Positions 43,071-54,192 are shown, counted from the stretch's first letter. The stretch: DNA of 64,000 nt from Alistipes sp. (GCA_022767745.1 JALENN010000006.1:62001-126000), one strand, 5' to 3'. A program made the numbers and translations. The notes: generated from the letters alone by a model not told the origin.

Positions 43071-43078
43071 TATCTTTA
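43071..43078 (+). promoter_or_regulatory. -7 box of the TGS-nucleoside kinase gene
   Basis: TATCTTTA lies 24 bases before the ATG. The two divergent -7 boxes are only 13 bases apart, so polymerase binding at one should exclude the other. Confidence 0.45.
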
Positions 43079-43102
43079 CACACATTTTAATTTCAGATTG
43101 TC

Positions 43103-44773
43103 ATGCAGAACTTTGTTGAAGTGATATGTCGTAACACCGGCGCGCGGCTGCAGGCCGAAGTGGGCACCCCGCTGCTCGACCTGGCGCGGCAGACCGGCGT
43201 CGAGGGCCGGTACCCCGTACTGGCGGCCTTCGTCAACAACCGCATCAAGGAGCTCAACTACCGCGTCATGCGCCCCGTCACGGTAGAGTTCATCGACATC
43301 ACCTCGTTCGAGGGATACAGGGTCTACCAGCGTACCATATCGTTCATCCTGCAGAAGGCGGTGTGGGACCTCTTCCCGGGCCGCAAGTTCTACATACGGC
43401 ACTCGCTCGGCAACGGCTTCTACTGCGAGTTCGGCGACGGCTTCAAGCTCGACGAAGAGCAGATCGAGGCACTGCGCCGGCACATGGGCGAGATAATCGC
43501 GCGCCGCTACCCCATCACGCGCCGCACGATGCTCACCGAGGAAGTAAACGGCATCTACCGGCGCTTCGGCTTCGACGACAAGGTGGCGCTGCTCAACACC
43601 CGCCCGCGCCTCTACAGCGACCTCTACCAACTGGACGACATGGTGGGCTTCTTCTACGGTGCGCTGACCCCCGACACGGGATACATACACCTGTTCGACA
43701 TACGCCCCTACTACAACGGCTTCTACATAGCCGTGCCGCGGCGCACCGAGCCCGAGAAGCTCGACCGCCAGGTGCATCTGGACAAGATGTTCGACGTCTT
43801 CCACGAGTACCAGATGTGGGTGCGCATCATGGGCGTCCCCACCGTGGGACACCTCAACGCCAAGGTTCTCGGCGGCGACGCCAGCGAGCTGATAAAGGTG
43901 GCCGAGGCCTTCCACGAGAAGCAGATAGCCAACCTGGCCGACCGCATAGCCCATGCCAACGACACCAACGGCACGCGCATGGTGCTCATATCGGGCCCCT
44001 CGTCGAGCGGCAAGACCACCTTCTCGAAGCGTCTGGGCATACAGCTGCGGATACTGGGTCTCGACCCCGTGCTCATATCGCTCGACGACTACTTCGTCGA
44101 CCGCGAGCACACGCCCAAGGACGAGAACGGCGAATACGACTACGAGGCGCTCGAGGCCATCGACCTCGACCTGCTCAACAACGACCTCCGGAGGCTGTTC
44201 GCGGGCGAGAGCGTCGAGGTGCCGCGCTACGACTTCATCACCGGCACGCGCCAGTGGCACGACAACCCGCTGCAGCTGGGCGAGCGCTCGATAATAATCA
44301 TGGAGGGCATACACGGGCTCAACCCCAGCCTCACGCCCAGCATTGCGCGCGACCGCAAGTTCTGCATCTACGTCTCGTGCCTGACGTCGGTATCGATGGA
44401 CAACCTCTCGCGCATATCGACCACGGACAACCGCCTGCTGCGCCGCATCACGCGCGACTACTACACGCGCGGCAACAACGCCCTCTCGACGCTGCAGCGC
44501 TGGCCCAGCGTCCGCCGCGGCGAGGAGAAACACATATTCCCCTATCAGGAGAACGCCGACGCCATATTCAACTCGTCGCTCTTCTACGAGATCTCGGTGC
44601 TGCGCCCCAAGGTCGAGCCCATACTGCGCGAGGTGCCCGACACGCATCCCGAGTATGCCGAAACCAAGCGTCTGCTGAAGTTCCTCGACAACTTCGTGCC
44701 CATCGACCCGGCGGAGATACCGCCCACGTCGATCCTGCGCGAGTTTATCGGCGGCAGCAGCTTCAGGTACTGA
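43103..44773 (+). CDS. Nucleoside (uridine-type) kinase with N-terminal TGS and ThrRS-like domains
   Basis: A 556-residue fusion. Residues 1-65 resemble a TGS domain. About 70-250 resemble the editing-side second domain of threonyl-tRNA synthetase (FYIRHSLGNGFYCEFGDGFKLDEEQIEAL and RRMxTEE-like segments). From about 290 it is a uridine kinase/phosphoribulokinase domain with P-loop GPSSSGKTT (298-306), SLDDYFVDREHTPKDENGEYDYE and IIMEGIHGLNP. Such proteins occur widely in Bacteroidota and Firmicutes as nucleoside kinases; what the ThrRS-like part does is not known to me. It is divergent from a 5'-nucleotidase-like gene, and gcvP follows 66 bases downstream. Confidence 0.87.
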   Translation: MQNFVEVICRNTGARLQAEVGTPLLDLARQTGVEGRYPVLAAFVNNRIKELNYRVMRPVTVEFIDITSFEGYRVYQRTISFILQKAVWDLFPGRKFYIRHSLGNGFYCEFGDGFKLDEEQIEALRRHMGEIIARRYPITRRTMLTEEVNGIYRRFGFDDKVALLNTRPRLYSDLYQLDDMVGFFYGALTPDTGYIHLFDIRPYYNGFYIAVPRRTEPEKLDRQVHLDKMFDVFHEYQMWVRIMGVPTVGHLNAKVLGGDASELIKVAEAFHEKQIANLADRIAHANDTNGTRMVLISGPSSSGKTTFSKRLGIQLRILGLDPVLISLDDYFVDREHTPKDENGEYDYEALEAIDLDLLNNDLRRLFAGESVEVPRYDFITGTRQWHDNPLQLGERSIIIMEGIHGLNPSLTPSIARDRKFCIYVSCLTSVSMDNLSRISTTDNRLLRRITRDYYTRGNNALSTLQRWPSVRRGEEKHIFPYQENADAIFNSSLFYEISVLRPKVEPILREVPDTHPEYAETKRLLKFLDNFVPIDPAEIPPTSILREFIGGSSFRY

Positions 44774-44839
44774 CCCGCGGCCGTCCCGTGCATGATTTCA
44801 AAGGACAAACAGATACAATAAAATAAAAAAAGCAGAAAA

Positions 44840-47665
<2,826 letters not shown>

Positions 47666-47678
47666 CGACAACAACGAC

Positions 47679-47709
47679 GCCGGCCCGCGGCCCCGCGCGG
47701 CGGGCCGGC
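47679..47709. terminator. GC-rich hairpin after gcvP
   Basis: A perfect 10-bp stem (47679-47688 with 47700-47709) with an 11-base loop, flanked on both sides by similar ACAACAACGA tracts. No T run, so termination is uncertain; it may instead separate or stabilise transcripts. Confidence 0.4.
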
Positions 47710-47747
47710 GCAACAACGAAAACAACATATTGATTGAAACAGAACGT

Positions 47748-48314
47748 ATGAAAGTAGAAAACAGCAAAATGGTGTCGGTGAACTACACGCTCACCGTCGA
47801 CGGCAAGGTAGCGGATCAGTCGCGCGAGGGCGCGCCCCTGCAGTTCGTATGCGGCACGGGCATGCTCCTGCCCAAATTCGAGGGTGCCATCCTGGGTCTC
47901 GAGCCCGGCGAGAAGGTATCCTTCACGCTCCAGCCCAAGGACGGTTACGGCGAGATCATTGCCGAGGCCATCGTCGATCTGCCGAAAGATATATTCGTCA
48001 TCGACGGCAAACCCGCCGACGAGATGCTCTTCGTGGGCAACCAGATACCCATGAGCGACGCCCAGGGCAACCACCTCATGGGCCGCGTGATGGAGGTGGG
48101 CGACAAGACCGTGAAGATGGACTTCAACCACCCCATGGCGGGCAAGGTGCTCAACTTCGACGTCGAGGTTGTGGAGGTACGCGACGTCACGCCCGAGGAT
48201 CTGGCATCGCAGGGCGGCTGCCACTGCCACGACTGCGGCGGCGACTGCGGCGACCACGGTTGCGACTGCGGCGACCACGACCACAAGGACGGATGCTGCG
48301 GCGGCTGCAACTAA
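47748..48314 (+). CDS. slyD: SlyD-like FKBP-type prolyl isomerase with Cys/His-rich tail
   Basis: A 188-residue peptidyl-prolyl isomerase and chaperone. The FKBP core with the inserted flap shows VSVNYTLTVDGKVADQSREGAPLQFVCGTGMLLPKFEGAILGLEPGEK and DFNHPMAGKVLNF, as in SlyD. The last 33 residues are almost only Cys, His, Asp and Gly, a metal-binding tail. In E. coli the equivalent tail binds nickel for hydrogenase assembly. Here Cys is as frequent as His, so zinc or copper binding is equally possible. The ATG at 47748 is used; a TTG 18 bases upstream is the alternative. Confidence 0.9.
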   Translation: MKVENSKMVSVNYTLTVDGKVADQSREGAPLQFVCGTGMLLPKFEGAILGLEPGEKVSFTLQPKDGYGEIIAEAIVDLPKDIFVIDGKPADEMLFVGNQIPMSDAQGNHLMGRVMEVGDKTVKMDFNHPMAGKVLNFDVEVVEVRDVTPEDLASQGGCHCHDCGGDCGDHGCDCGDHDHKDGCCGGCN

Positions 48315-48334
48315 GCCCCCGCGAACCGCATTAT

Positions 48335-48368
48335 GACGGGGTGTCGCCGACGCGGCTCCCCGTCTTTC
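48335..48368 (+). terminator. Probable terminator after slyD
   Basis: A 7-bp outer stem (48335-48341 with 48358-48364), an inner GCCG/CGGC hairpin and TTTCGTT after it. Moderate strength. Confidence 0.5.
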
Positions 48369-48390
48369 GTTATACACGCAGCACCACAGC

Positions 48391-49546
48391 ATGATTACCA
48401 TAGCCGACATAATCGACACGCTGACCAACAACCACGTCGAGTGGCGCACGCTGCGCGGCGTGGAGATACCCCTCGACGGCGGCCGCCCTAGATATACGGC
48501 AGGCAACGCCGCCGTGGGCCTGCGCGTACGCCACGACGGGCGCGACGCATGGCTCAAGTGCTACACGCGCACGAACGGCAACCTGCCGGCGATATACGGA
48601 GCGTCGTTCCACCCGCGCGAGCTCTGCGTCTTCGCGATGGGAGGGCGCCGCATGTGGGTGGACTGCCTGCTGCAGGAGTACGTCGCGGGTGAGACCCTCG
48701 ACGCGCTGCTCAGCCGCAGCGTCACAGCCAGCGACATGGAGGCCACGGCCCGCGCCTTCGACCGCGCGGCAGCCGGGCTGCTGCACTCGGAGCGCGCCCA
48801 CGGCGACCTGAAGCCCGAGAACATGATGGTGACGGATGACGGGCGCATCGAGCTGATCGACTGGGACGCGGCATACATGCCCGCCCTTGCCGGACGCCCC
48901 GCCCCCGAGACGGGCACGGCCGCCTACCAGCACCCGAAGCGCACCCGCGACATGTTCGACAAGCATATCGACGACTACCCGATAGCACTGCTGTCGGTGA
49001 TGCTGCACGCCGCGGCCCTGGATCCCGCCGTGGCGGAGCACTACCGCACGCTGCGCGAGTTCCCGCTCCATCCGCGCCGCATCGCCGCAGGCGAGGTCGC
49101 GGAGGTGGAGCGCGTGGCCGACCTCTTCGCCGCACGGGGCATGGCCGCCCAGTACCGTCTGGCACGCATGCTTACAGCGCCGACGCCCTACCTTGCGGAG
49201 CTCGGGCCGACGATAGACGCCGCCATACGCATGGCCGCGGCACCGTTCGGCACCGCGGCGGAAGAGCCCGAACTCGACCAGCGCAACGGCCGCTGGGGTT
49301 ACCACGCGGGCGGCGAGTGGGTCATCCCCCCCGCTCTACGACTGGGGCTTCGACCCCACCGAGGGAACGATGCTCGTCGGGCTGGGCGGATACAGCCACC
49401 TGATCCTGCGCAACGGCCTCACCGTCGCCTCGTTCGGCCGCGGCTGCCGGGTCAAGCCCCTGCGCGACGGCCGCACCACCGTGCGCGAATCCGACGGCAC
49501 ATGCCGCACGTTCGATTTGTCGGCCCATTTGGGACAGCAGGGTTGA
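48391..49546 (+). CDS. Hanks-type protein kinase with WG-like C-terminus, interrupted by a one-base frameshift
   Basis: The first 312 codons encode a kinase that looks active: Lys56 (DAWLKCY), Glu77, catalytic loop HGDLKPEN with Asp139, Lys141 and Asn144, metal Asp157 in IDWD, and an activation-segment end GTAAYQHP. A WG-like repeat begins GRWGYHAGGEWVIPP. There the frame is lost at seven C (49326-49332). Read with one C fewer, 70 further sensible codons follow (LYDWGFDPTEGTMLVG..., ending HLGQQG and TGA at 49544-49546), giving about 384 residues. As sequenced, the frame instead runs through Arg/Ala-rich nonsense over the VWA gene to 50010. It could be phase variation, programmed slippage or a sequencing error. 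Confidence 0.8.
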
Positions 49547-49573
49547 TTAATTCGGGCAAAAGACATATCTTTG
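49543..49573 (+). promoter_or_regulatory. Promoter of the VWA-pseudokinase operon
   Basis: A TTG at 49543-49545, a 20-base spacer and TATCTTTG at 49566-49573, 28 bases before the VWA start. The -33 element overlaps the stop codon of the frame-restored kinase, so the VWA and pseudokinase genes can be expressed independently of the kinase. Confidence 0.7.
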
Positions 49574-49600
49574 TTCGGATAAACACATCGACGCAAAGCA

Positions 49601-50455
49601 ATGTATTCGCAGGAGATCACGCGCCGCCACCGTACGGCCTTCGTCATAGCCATCGACCAGTCGGGCTCGATGCAGGAGAGGGTGCGCTTCGGCCGGCACG
49701 AGATGTCGAAGGCCGCAGCCGTGGCCCGCATAACCAACTCGCTGCTCACGGAACTGGTCGACCGCTCGCGCCGCACCGACGGCGTGCGCGACTACTACGA
49801 CGTGGCCGTGGTCGGGTACTCGGGCGACGGGGCCCGCATGCTGCTCGACGAGGAGGGGTTCGTCGCCATCGACCGCCTCTCGCGCCGCCAGCCCGCCTGC
49901 GAGACGCTCTACTCGGAGGAGACGCTGCCCGACGGCAGCGCCATGCTCGCCGGCCACAGCGTGCAGCAGTGGCTGCTGCCCGAGGCTGCGGGCAAGACGC
50001 CGATGTATGAGGCGCTGCTACGCGTGCGCGACCTGCTTGCGGCGTGGTGCGCGCGCGAGGAGAACCGCGACAGCTTCCCTCCCGTGGTGATAAACATCAC
50101 CGACGGCGAAGCCTCGGACTGCACCGACGACGAGCTGCGGCGCGTATGCTCGCAGATACGGCGGCTGGGCACCGACGACGGCGCCGTGCTGTTGCTCAAC
50201 ATACACATATCGACCGACAGTACCTCCCCTGCGATGGTATTCCCCATGCCCGACGAGATAGCGCGCGCCAACCCCTACGCCCGCCTTATAGCCGAGTGCT
50301 CGAGCATCATGCCAGCACCCTTCGAAGAGGCGGTGCGCGAGTTCAAGGGCGCGGGCGCCGTGCCGCCCTTCCACGGCATGGGCTACAACGCCTCGATAAC
50401 CGAGCTGCTCTCGATAATCAACATCGGGTCGCGCAGCATAACCAACATAGAGTAA
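49601..50455 (+). CDS. von Willebrand factor A domain protein (TerY-like)
   Basis: A 284-residue protein made of one VWA domain. The metal-ion-dependent adhesion site is complete: DQSGSM near residues 19-24, the Thr in GKTPMYEAL and the Asp in NITDGEASD. No signal peptide or membrane segment is present, so it should be cytoplasmic. It resembles TerY-type VWA proteins that act with kinases and phosphatases in tellurite/stress (Ter) systems. It has its own promoter, is preceded by the frameshifted kinase gene and is followed after 11 bases by the pseudokinase gene. The partner contacts are inferred from gene order only. Confidence 0.87.
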   Translation: MYSQEITRRHRTAFVIAIDQSGSMQERVRFGRHEMSKAAAVARITNSLLTELVDRSRRTDGVRDYYDVAVVGYSGDGARMLLDEEGFVAIDRLSRRQPACETLYSEETLPDGSAMLAGHSVQQWLLPEAAGKTPMYEALLRVRDLLAAWCAREENRDSFPPVVINITDGEASDCTDDELRRVCSQIRRLGTDDGAVLLLNIHISTDSTSPAMVFPMPDEIARANPYARLIAECSSIMPAPFEEAVREFKGAGAVPPFHGMGYNASITELLSIINIGSRSITNIE

Positions 50456-50466
50456 CCCTGCACCAA

Positions 50467-51471
50467 ATGACGGCCACCATCAACGACCTGCGACGGGCGA
50501 TCGACTCGCCGGCAACGCACTTCCGACGCCTGGCGCGCGCGGTGCGCCGCGGCGACATCGTGCGCACGTCGTACTTCGCCGAGGTACGCATGGAGCTGCA
50601 GTCGGTCCCCTGCACGCTCTTCATGCCCCTGACGGGCGACGCCATGGCCCGCGTCGAGAGGTTCGCACCGCTGCGGCGCCATCTGCTCTCGCCCGCCGTG
50701 CCGCAGATCGAGATCCTGTGCGACGAGATGTCGTACGACGACGCCCTTGCGCGGCGCCGCACGTGCGACGTGGTGACAGAGAGGCTGCCGCAGGGACGCC
50801 CCCTGCAGGATGCCATGGCCGCAATCTTCAGCGACGGGGATGCCGCGGCGCTCATCGGCGCCATCGACGCCCTAGAAGGCGAGCTGCGCCGCGCCGACGT
50901 CTCGCACAACAACCTGCGGGCCGAGAATATCATCATCGACGACCGGGGCACGCTCTACCCCATAAGGTGGACATACGCCACCGACGGTGCCGGCGGCGAC
51001 GCCGAAGCATTGCAAAACCTGCGCGCCGGGATAGCGCGCGCGGCTGCGGAGGCCGGCATCGACGGGGAGGCACACGGCCGCTACGCCCCCGCCATCGAGG
51101 GCGCACACGGCATCGGCACGCTCGAGGAGGGGCTCGCCCCCGTCGAGACGGAGCATGGATGGGGTTACGTCGACGGCGAGGGACGCATCGCCATCGGGAC
51201 GCGCTTCCGCTGGGCTGGAGGCTTCCGCGAAGGCCGCGCCGAGGTGCAGACCGACACGGGCATGGGCCTTATCGACAAGTGCGGCCGCTATGTCATCGAG
51301 CCTCGCTTCGACATCGTGGAGTACGACCACGAAACGGGCAACTCACAGGTGCGGCTCGGCTGCGAGTGGGCCGTATTCGACTACTCGGGGCGCCAGACGA
51401 CACCCTTCGCCGCACGCGGCGCAGCCGCGGAAGGCGATGAGCGGAAGGTTGCCGCAACATATCCGGAATAA
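50467..51471 (+). CDS. Pseudokinase with C-terminal WG repeats
   Basis: A 334-residue protein. Residues 1-200 or so have the layout of a degenerate protein kinase: the catalytic loop position reads HNNLRAEN (147-154), so the catalytic Asp is Asn149 and the Lys is Arg151. The DFG position reads YPIRW, without the metal Asp. From residue 231 there are about three WG-type beta repeats (GWGYVDGEGRIAIGTRFRWAGGF, then MGLIDKCGRYVIEPRFDIVEYD, then EWAVFDYSGR). The gene starts 11 bases after the VWA stop, so both are in one operon. A regulatory or scaffold role for the active kinase encoded upstream is inferred. There is no signal peptide. Confidence 0.78.
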   Translation: MTATINDLRRAIDSPATHFRRLARAVRRGDIVRTSYFAEVRMELQSVPCTLFMPLTGDAMARVERFAPLRRHLLSPAVPQIEILCDEMSYDDALARRRTCDVVTERLPQGRPLQDAMAAIFSDGDAAALIGAIDALEGELRRADVSHNNLRAENIIIDDRGTLYPIRWTYATDGAGGDAEALQNLRAGIARAAAEAGIDGEAHGRYAPAIEGAHGIGTLEEGLAPVETEHGWGYVDGEGRIAIGTRFRWAGGFREGRAEVQTDTGMGLIDKCGRYVIEPRFDIVEYDHETGNSQVRLGCEWAVFDYSGRQTTPFAARGAAAEGDERKVAATYPE

Positions 51472-51501
51472 AGCAATCAACACAAAAAAAACACTTATAC
51501 C

Positions 51502-52446
51502 ATGGAAACCGAACACGTAAGATGTCTTATCATAGGCAGCGGCCCCGCTGGATACACGGCCGCCATATACACCGCACGCGCCAACATCGGCCCCGTACTC
51601 TACGAGGGCATCGAGCCGGGCGGACAGCTCACCACCACAACCGAGATCGAGAACTTCCCCGGCTTCCCGAAGGGCATCACGGGTCCCGACCTGATGAATG
51701 AGATGAAGCTCCAGGCCGAGCGTTTCGGCGCCGACGTCCGCACGGGCATCATCACGGCGGTGGACCTCGCGAAGCGCCCCTACACGGTGACCGTCGACGG
51801 CGAGAAGAAGATCGAGGCCGAGAGCCTGATCATCGCCACGGGAGCCTCGGCCCGCTACCTCGGGCTGGAGTCGGAGGCGCGCTACCGCGGCCGCGGCGTG
51901 AGCGCCTGCGCCACCTGCGACGGCTTCTTCTACCGCAAGCAGGACGTTGCCGTCGTCGGCGGCGGCGACACGGCGTGCGAGGAGGCCACATACCTGGCAT
52001 CGCTCTGCCGACAGGTTTACCTGATCGTGCGCAAGCCCTTCCTGCGCGCCTCGAAGGCCATGCAGCAGAGGGTGTTCGACACGCCCAACATCAAGGTCAT
52101 GTTCGAGTACAACACCGTCGAGGTGCTCGGCGACGACGAGGGCGTAACGGGCGCACGCCTGCGCCACGCGTCGGGCGAGGAGACCGTGATCGACATCGCG
52201 GGCTTCTTCCTTGCCATAGGCCACCACCCCAACACCGAACTCTTCGCCGGGCAGCTGGAGCTCGACGCCGAAGGATATATCGTAACCGAGCCCGGATGCT
52301 CGAAGACCGCCCTCGAGGGCGTCTTCGCCGCGGGCGACGTCAAGGACCCCCACTACCGCCAGGCCATCACGGCCGCAGGCTCGGGCTGCATCGCCGCGCT
52401 CGACTGCGAGCGTTTCCTGCTGGCGGCAAAGAGCGACAGCAAGTAG
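51502..52446 (+). CDS. trxB: Thioredoxin-disulfide reductase
   Basis: A 314-residue FAD enzyme that reduces thioredoxin with NADPH. FAD-binding GSGPAGYTAAIYTARANI lies at the N-terminus, the redox-active pair CATC is residues 136-139, and the NADPH-binding site is VAVVGGGDTACEEA. The end GVFAAGDVKDPHYRQAITAAGSG is the second FAD motif. Length is typical. It is followed after two bases by the TTG start of rnz, so trxB, rnz and the RNA methyltransferase form one unit. Confidence 0.96.
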   Translation: METEHVRCLIIGSGPAGYTAAIYTARANIGPVLYEGIEPGGQLTTTTEIENFPGFPKGITGPDLMNEMKLQAERFGADVRTGIITAVDLAKRPYTVTVDGEKKIEAESLIIATGASARYLGLESEARYRGRGVSACATCDGFFYRKQDVAVVGGGDTACEEATYLASLCRQVYLIVRKPFLRASKAMQQRVFDTPNIKVMFEYNTVEVLGDDEGVTGARLRHASGEETVIDIAGFFLAIGHHPNTELFAGQLELDAEGYIVTEPGCSKTALEGVFAAGDVKDPHYRQAITAAGSGCIAALDCERFLLAAKSDSK

Positions 52447-52448
52447 CC

Positions 52449-53384
52449 TTGAGCATAGCGGTAACCATACTCGGATCGTCGTCGGCCAAGCCTACGGCCG
52501 ACCGTCACCCCTCGGCGCAGGCGGTGAACGTAAACGAGCAGTACTACCTCGTCGACGCCGGCGAGGGCGTGCAGCAGAGGCTCATACGCGCCGGTATCAA
52601 CCCCCTGAAGCTGCGCGGCGTATTCATCTCGCACCTGCACGGCGACCATGTCTACGGACTGCTGCCGCTGCTCTCGACGCTGGGGCTCTACGGCAAGCGC
52701 ACGCCGCTGCCGATATACGCCCCGCGCCCCTTCGGCGAGATACTCGAGGCGCACCTGCGATACTTCGACACGGCGCTGCCCTACGAGCCGCAATGGCACG
52801 AGGTGGACACCACGGCCAACCGCATCATCTTCGAGAACGACTCGCTGGAGGTGTGGTCGCTGCCGCTGCGCCACCGCGTCCCCACGTCGGGCTATCTCTT
52901 CCGCGAGAAGGAGCCGGCACTCAACGTAAGCAAATACGCCATCGAGCGCTACGGGCTCTCCATCGCGCAGATCGTGGCGGCCAAGCGCGGCGAGGCGATC
53001 ACCACGGCCGACGGCGAGGTGGTTGAGAACAGCCGCATCACCTACCGCCCCTACCGCCCCGTGTCGTACGCCTACTGCTCCGACACCAACTACTCGGCGC
53101 GGCTGGCCTCGATGGTCGAGGGGGTCGACCTGCTCTACCACGAGGCGACATACGCCGCCGACGAGCGCCGCACGGCCCGCGACAGGGGGCACTCGACCAC
53201 GGTCGATGCCGCCAACGTCGCCCTCAAGGCGGGGGCGGGCAGGCTCATCATAGGCCACTTCTCGACCCGATACAAGGATCTGGAGCCGCTCCTGCAGCAG
53301 AGCCGCGAGGTGTTTGCGGCCACCGACCTGGCCATCGAGGGGCAGACCTTCACAGTAACAGGACAACGCCATGACAAGATCTGA
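52449..53384 (+). CDS. rnz: Ribonuclease Z (TTG start)
   Basis: A 311-residue metallo-beta-lactamase-fold endonuclease that trims tRNA 3' ends. The zinc motif HLHGDH is residues 62-67; later ligands are in YCSDTNYS, LYHEATYA, GHSTTVDAA and IIGHFSTRY. The family N-terminus (VTILGSSSAKPTADRHPSAQAV) begins a few codons after a TTG at 52449-52451, and no ATG or GTG is available nearby, so the start is TTG, two bases after the trxB stop. Since the tRNA here lacks an encoded CCA, RNase Z processing makes sense. Its end overlaps the next gene by 14 bases. Confidence 0.93.
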   Translation: MSIAVTILGSSSAKPTADRHPSAQAVNVNEQYYLVDAGEGVQQRLIRAGINPLKLRGVFISHLHGDHVYGLLPLLSTLGLYGKRTPLPIYAPRPFGEILEAHLRYFDTALPYEPQWHEVDTTANRIIFENDSLEVWSLPLRHRVPTSGYLFREKEPALNVSKYAIERYGLSIAQIVAAKRGEAITTADGEVVENSRITYRPYRPVSYAYCSDTNYSARLASMVEGVDLLYHEATYAADERRTARDRGHSTTVDAANVALKAGAGRLIIGHFSTRYKDLEPLLQQSREVFAATDLAIEGQTFTVTGQRHDKI

Positions 53385-54117
53385 GATACACTTCATACGC
53401 TCGCTCGCCGACAAGCGCGCCCGCTCGGAGTCGGGCCTCTTCGTCGCCGAAGGGAGTAAGCTCATAGGCGAGATTCTCACCTCGGGATGGGAGGTCGAGG
53501 CGCTCTACTCGACACGCGAGACATTCGGCGGCCGCGCCGTTATGATATCACCCTCGGAGATGGAGCGCATATCGATGCTCAAGACCGCGAACGACTCGCT
53601 GGCGACGGTGCGCATGCCACGATACGCCACTCCACGCGCGGCCGACGCCTCACGCCTGGCGCTGGCGCTCGACGCCGTACGCAACCCGGGCAACATGGGC
53701 ACCATAATACGCCTGGCCGACTGGTTCGGCATCGGCGAGATATACTGCTCGGAGGATTCGGCCGACTGCTTCAACCCCAAGGTGGTGCAGGCCACGATGG
53801 GGGCCATCCTGCGCGTGAAGGTACACTACACGGCGCTGCCCGCGCTGCTCAAACGCAGCGTGGCCGACGGCGTGGCCGTCTACGGCACCATGCTCGACGG
53901 CGGCAACATCTACTCCGAGCCGCTCACCGCGGGCGGCATCATCGTCATGGGCAACGAGGGCCAGGGTATATCGCCCGCATGCGCGGCGCACGTCACGCGG
54001 CGCCTGCTCATACCGCCCTACCCCGCCTCGCGCCACGGCAGCGAGTCGCTCAACGTGGCCATGGCCGCAGCCGTCGTCTGCGCCGAGTTCCGCCGCCGCG
54101 CCGCCATCGTCGGGTGA
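53371..54117 (+). CDS. TrmH/SpoU-family RNA methyltransferase
   Basis: A 248-residue SPOUT methyltransferase acting on ribose 2'-O of rRNA or tRNA. An N-terminal substrate-binding domain (FVAEGSKLIGEIL) precedes the knotted domain with motifs NPGNMGTIIRLADWFG, IVMGNEGQGIS and SESLNVAMAAAVVCAEFRR. Which RNA is modified cannot be read from the sequence. It overlaps rnz by 14 bases, pointing to coupled expression of two RNA-processing genes. Confidence 0.9.
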   Translation: MTRSEIHFIRSLADKRARSESGLFVAEGSKLIGEILTSGWEVEALYSTRETFGGRAVMISPSEMERISMLKTANDSLATVRMPRYATPRAADASRLALALDAVRNPGNMGTIIRLADWFGIGEIYCSEDSADCFNPKVVQATMGAILRVKVHYTALPALLKRSVADGVAVYGTMLDGGNIYSEPLTAGGIIVMGNEGQGISPACAAHVTRRLLIPPYPASRHGSESLNVAMAAAVVCAEFRRRAAIVG

Positions 54118-54192
54118 GCCCGCCACGGAAGCCAAATGAGCGTTTGACAGACGATTCCGCGGCTTTTATGGAGCAGGTTCGGAAATTGTTTA

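Noticed and set aside
44774..44839. Glycine riboswitch in front of gcvP
   Set aside because: Only 66 bases separate it from the upstream gene, too short and without aptamer-like pairing.
48391..50010. A single 539-residue protein reading through the C run into the VWA gene
   Set aside because: After the C run the sequence becomes Arg/Ala/Pro-rich nonsense overlapping the VWA coding frame, whereas the alternative frame continues the WG-like repeat.
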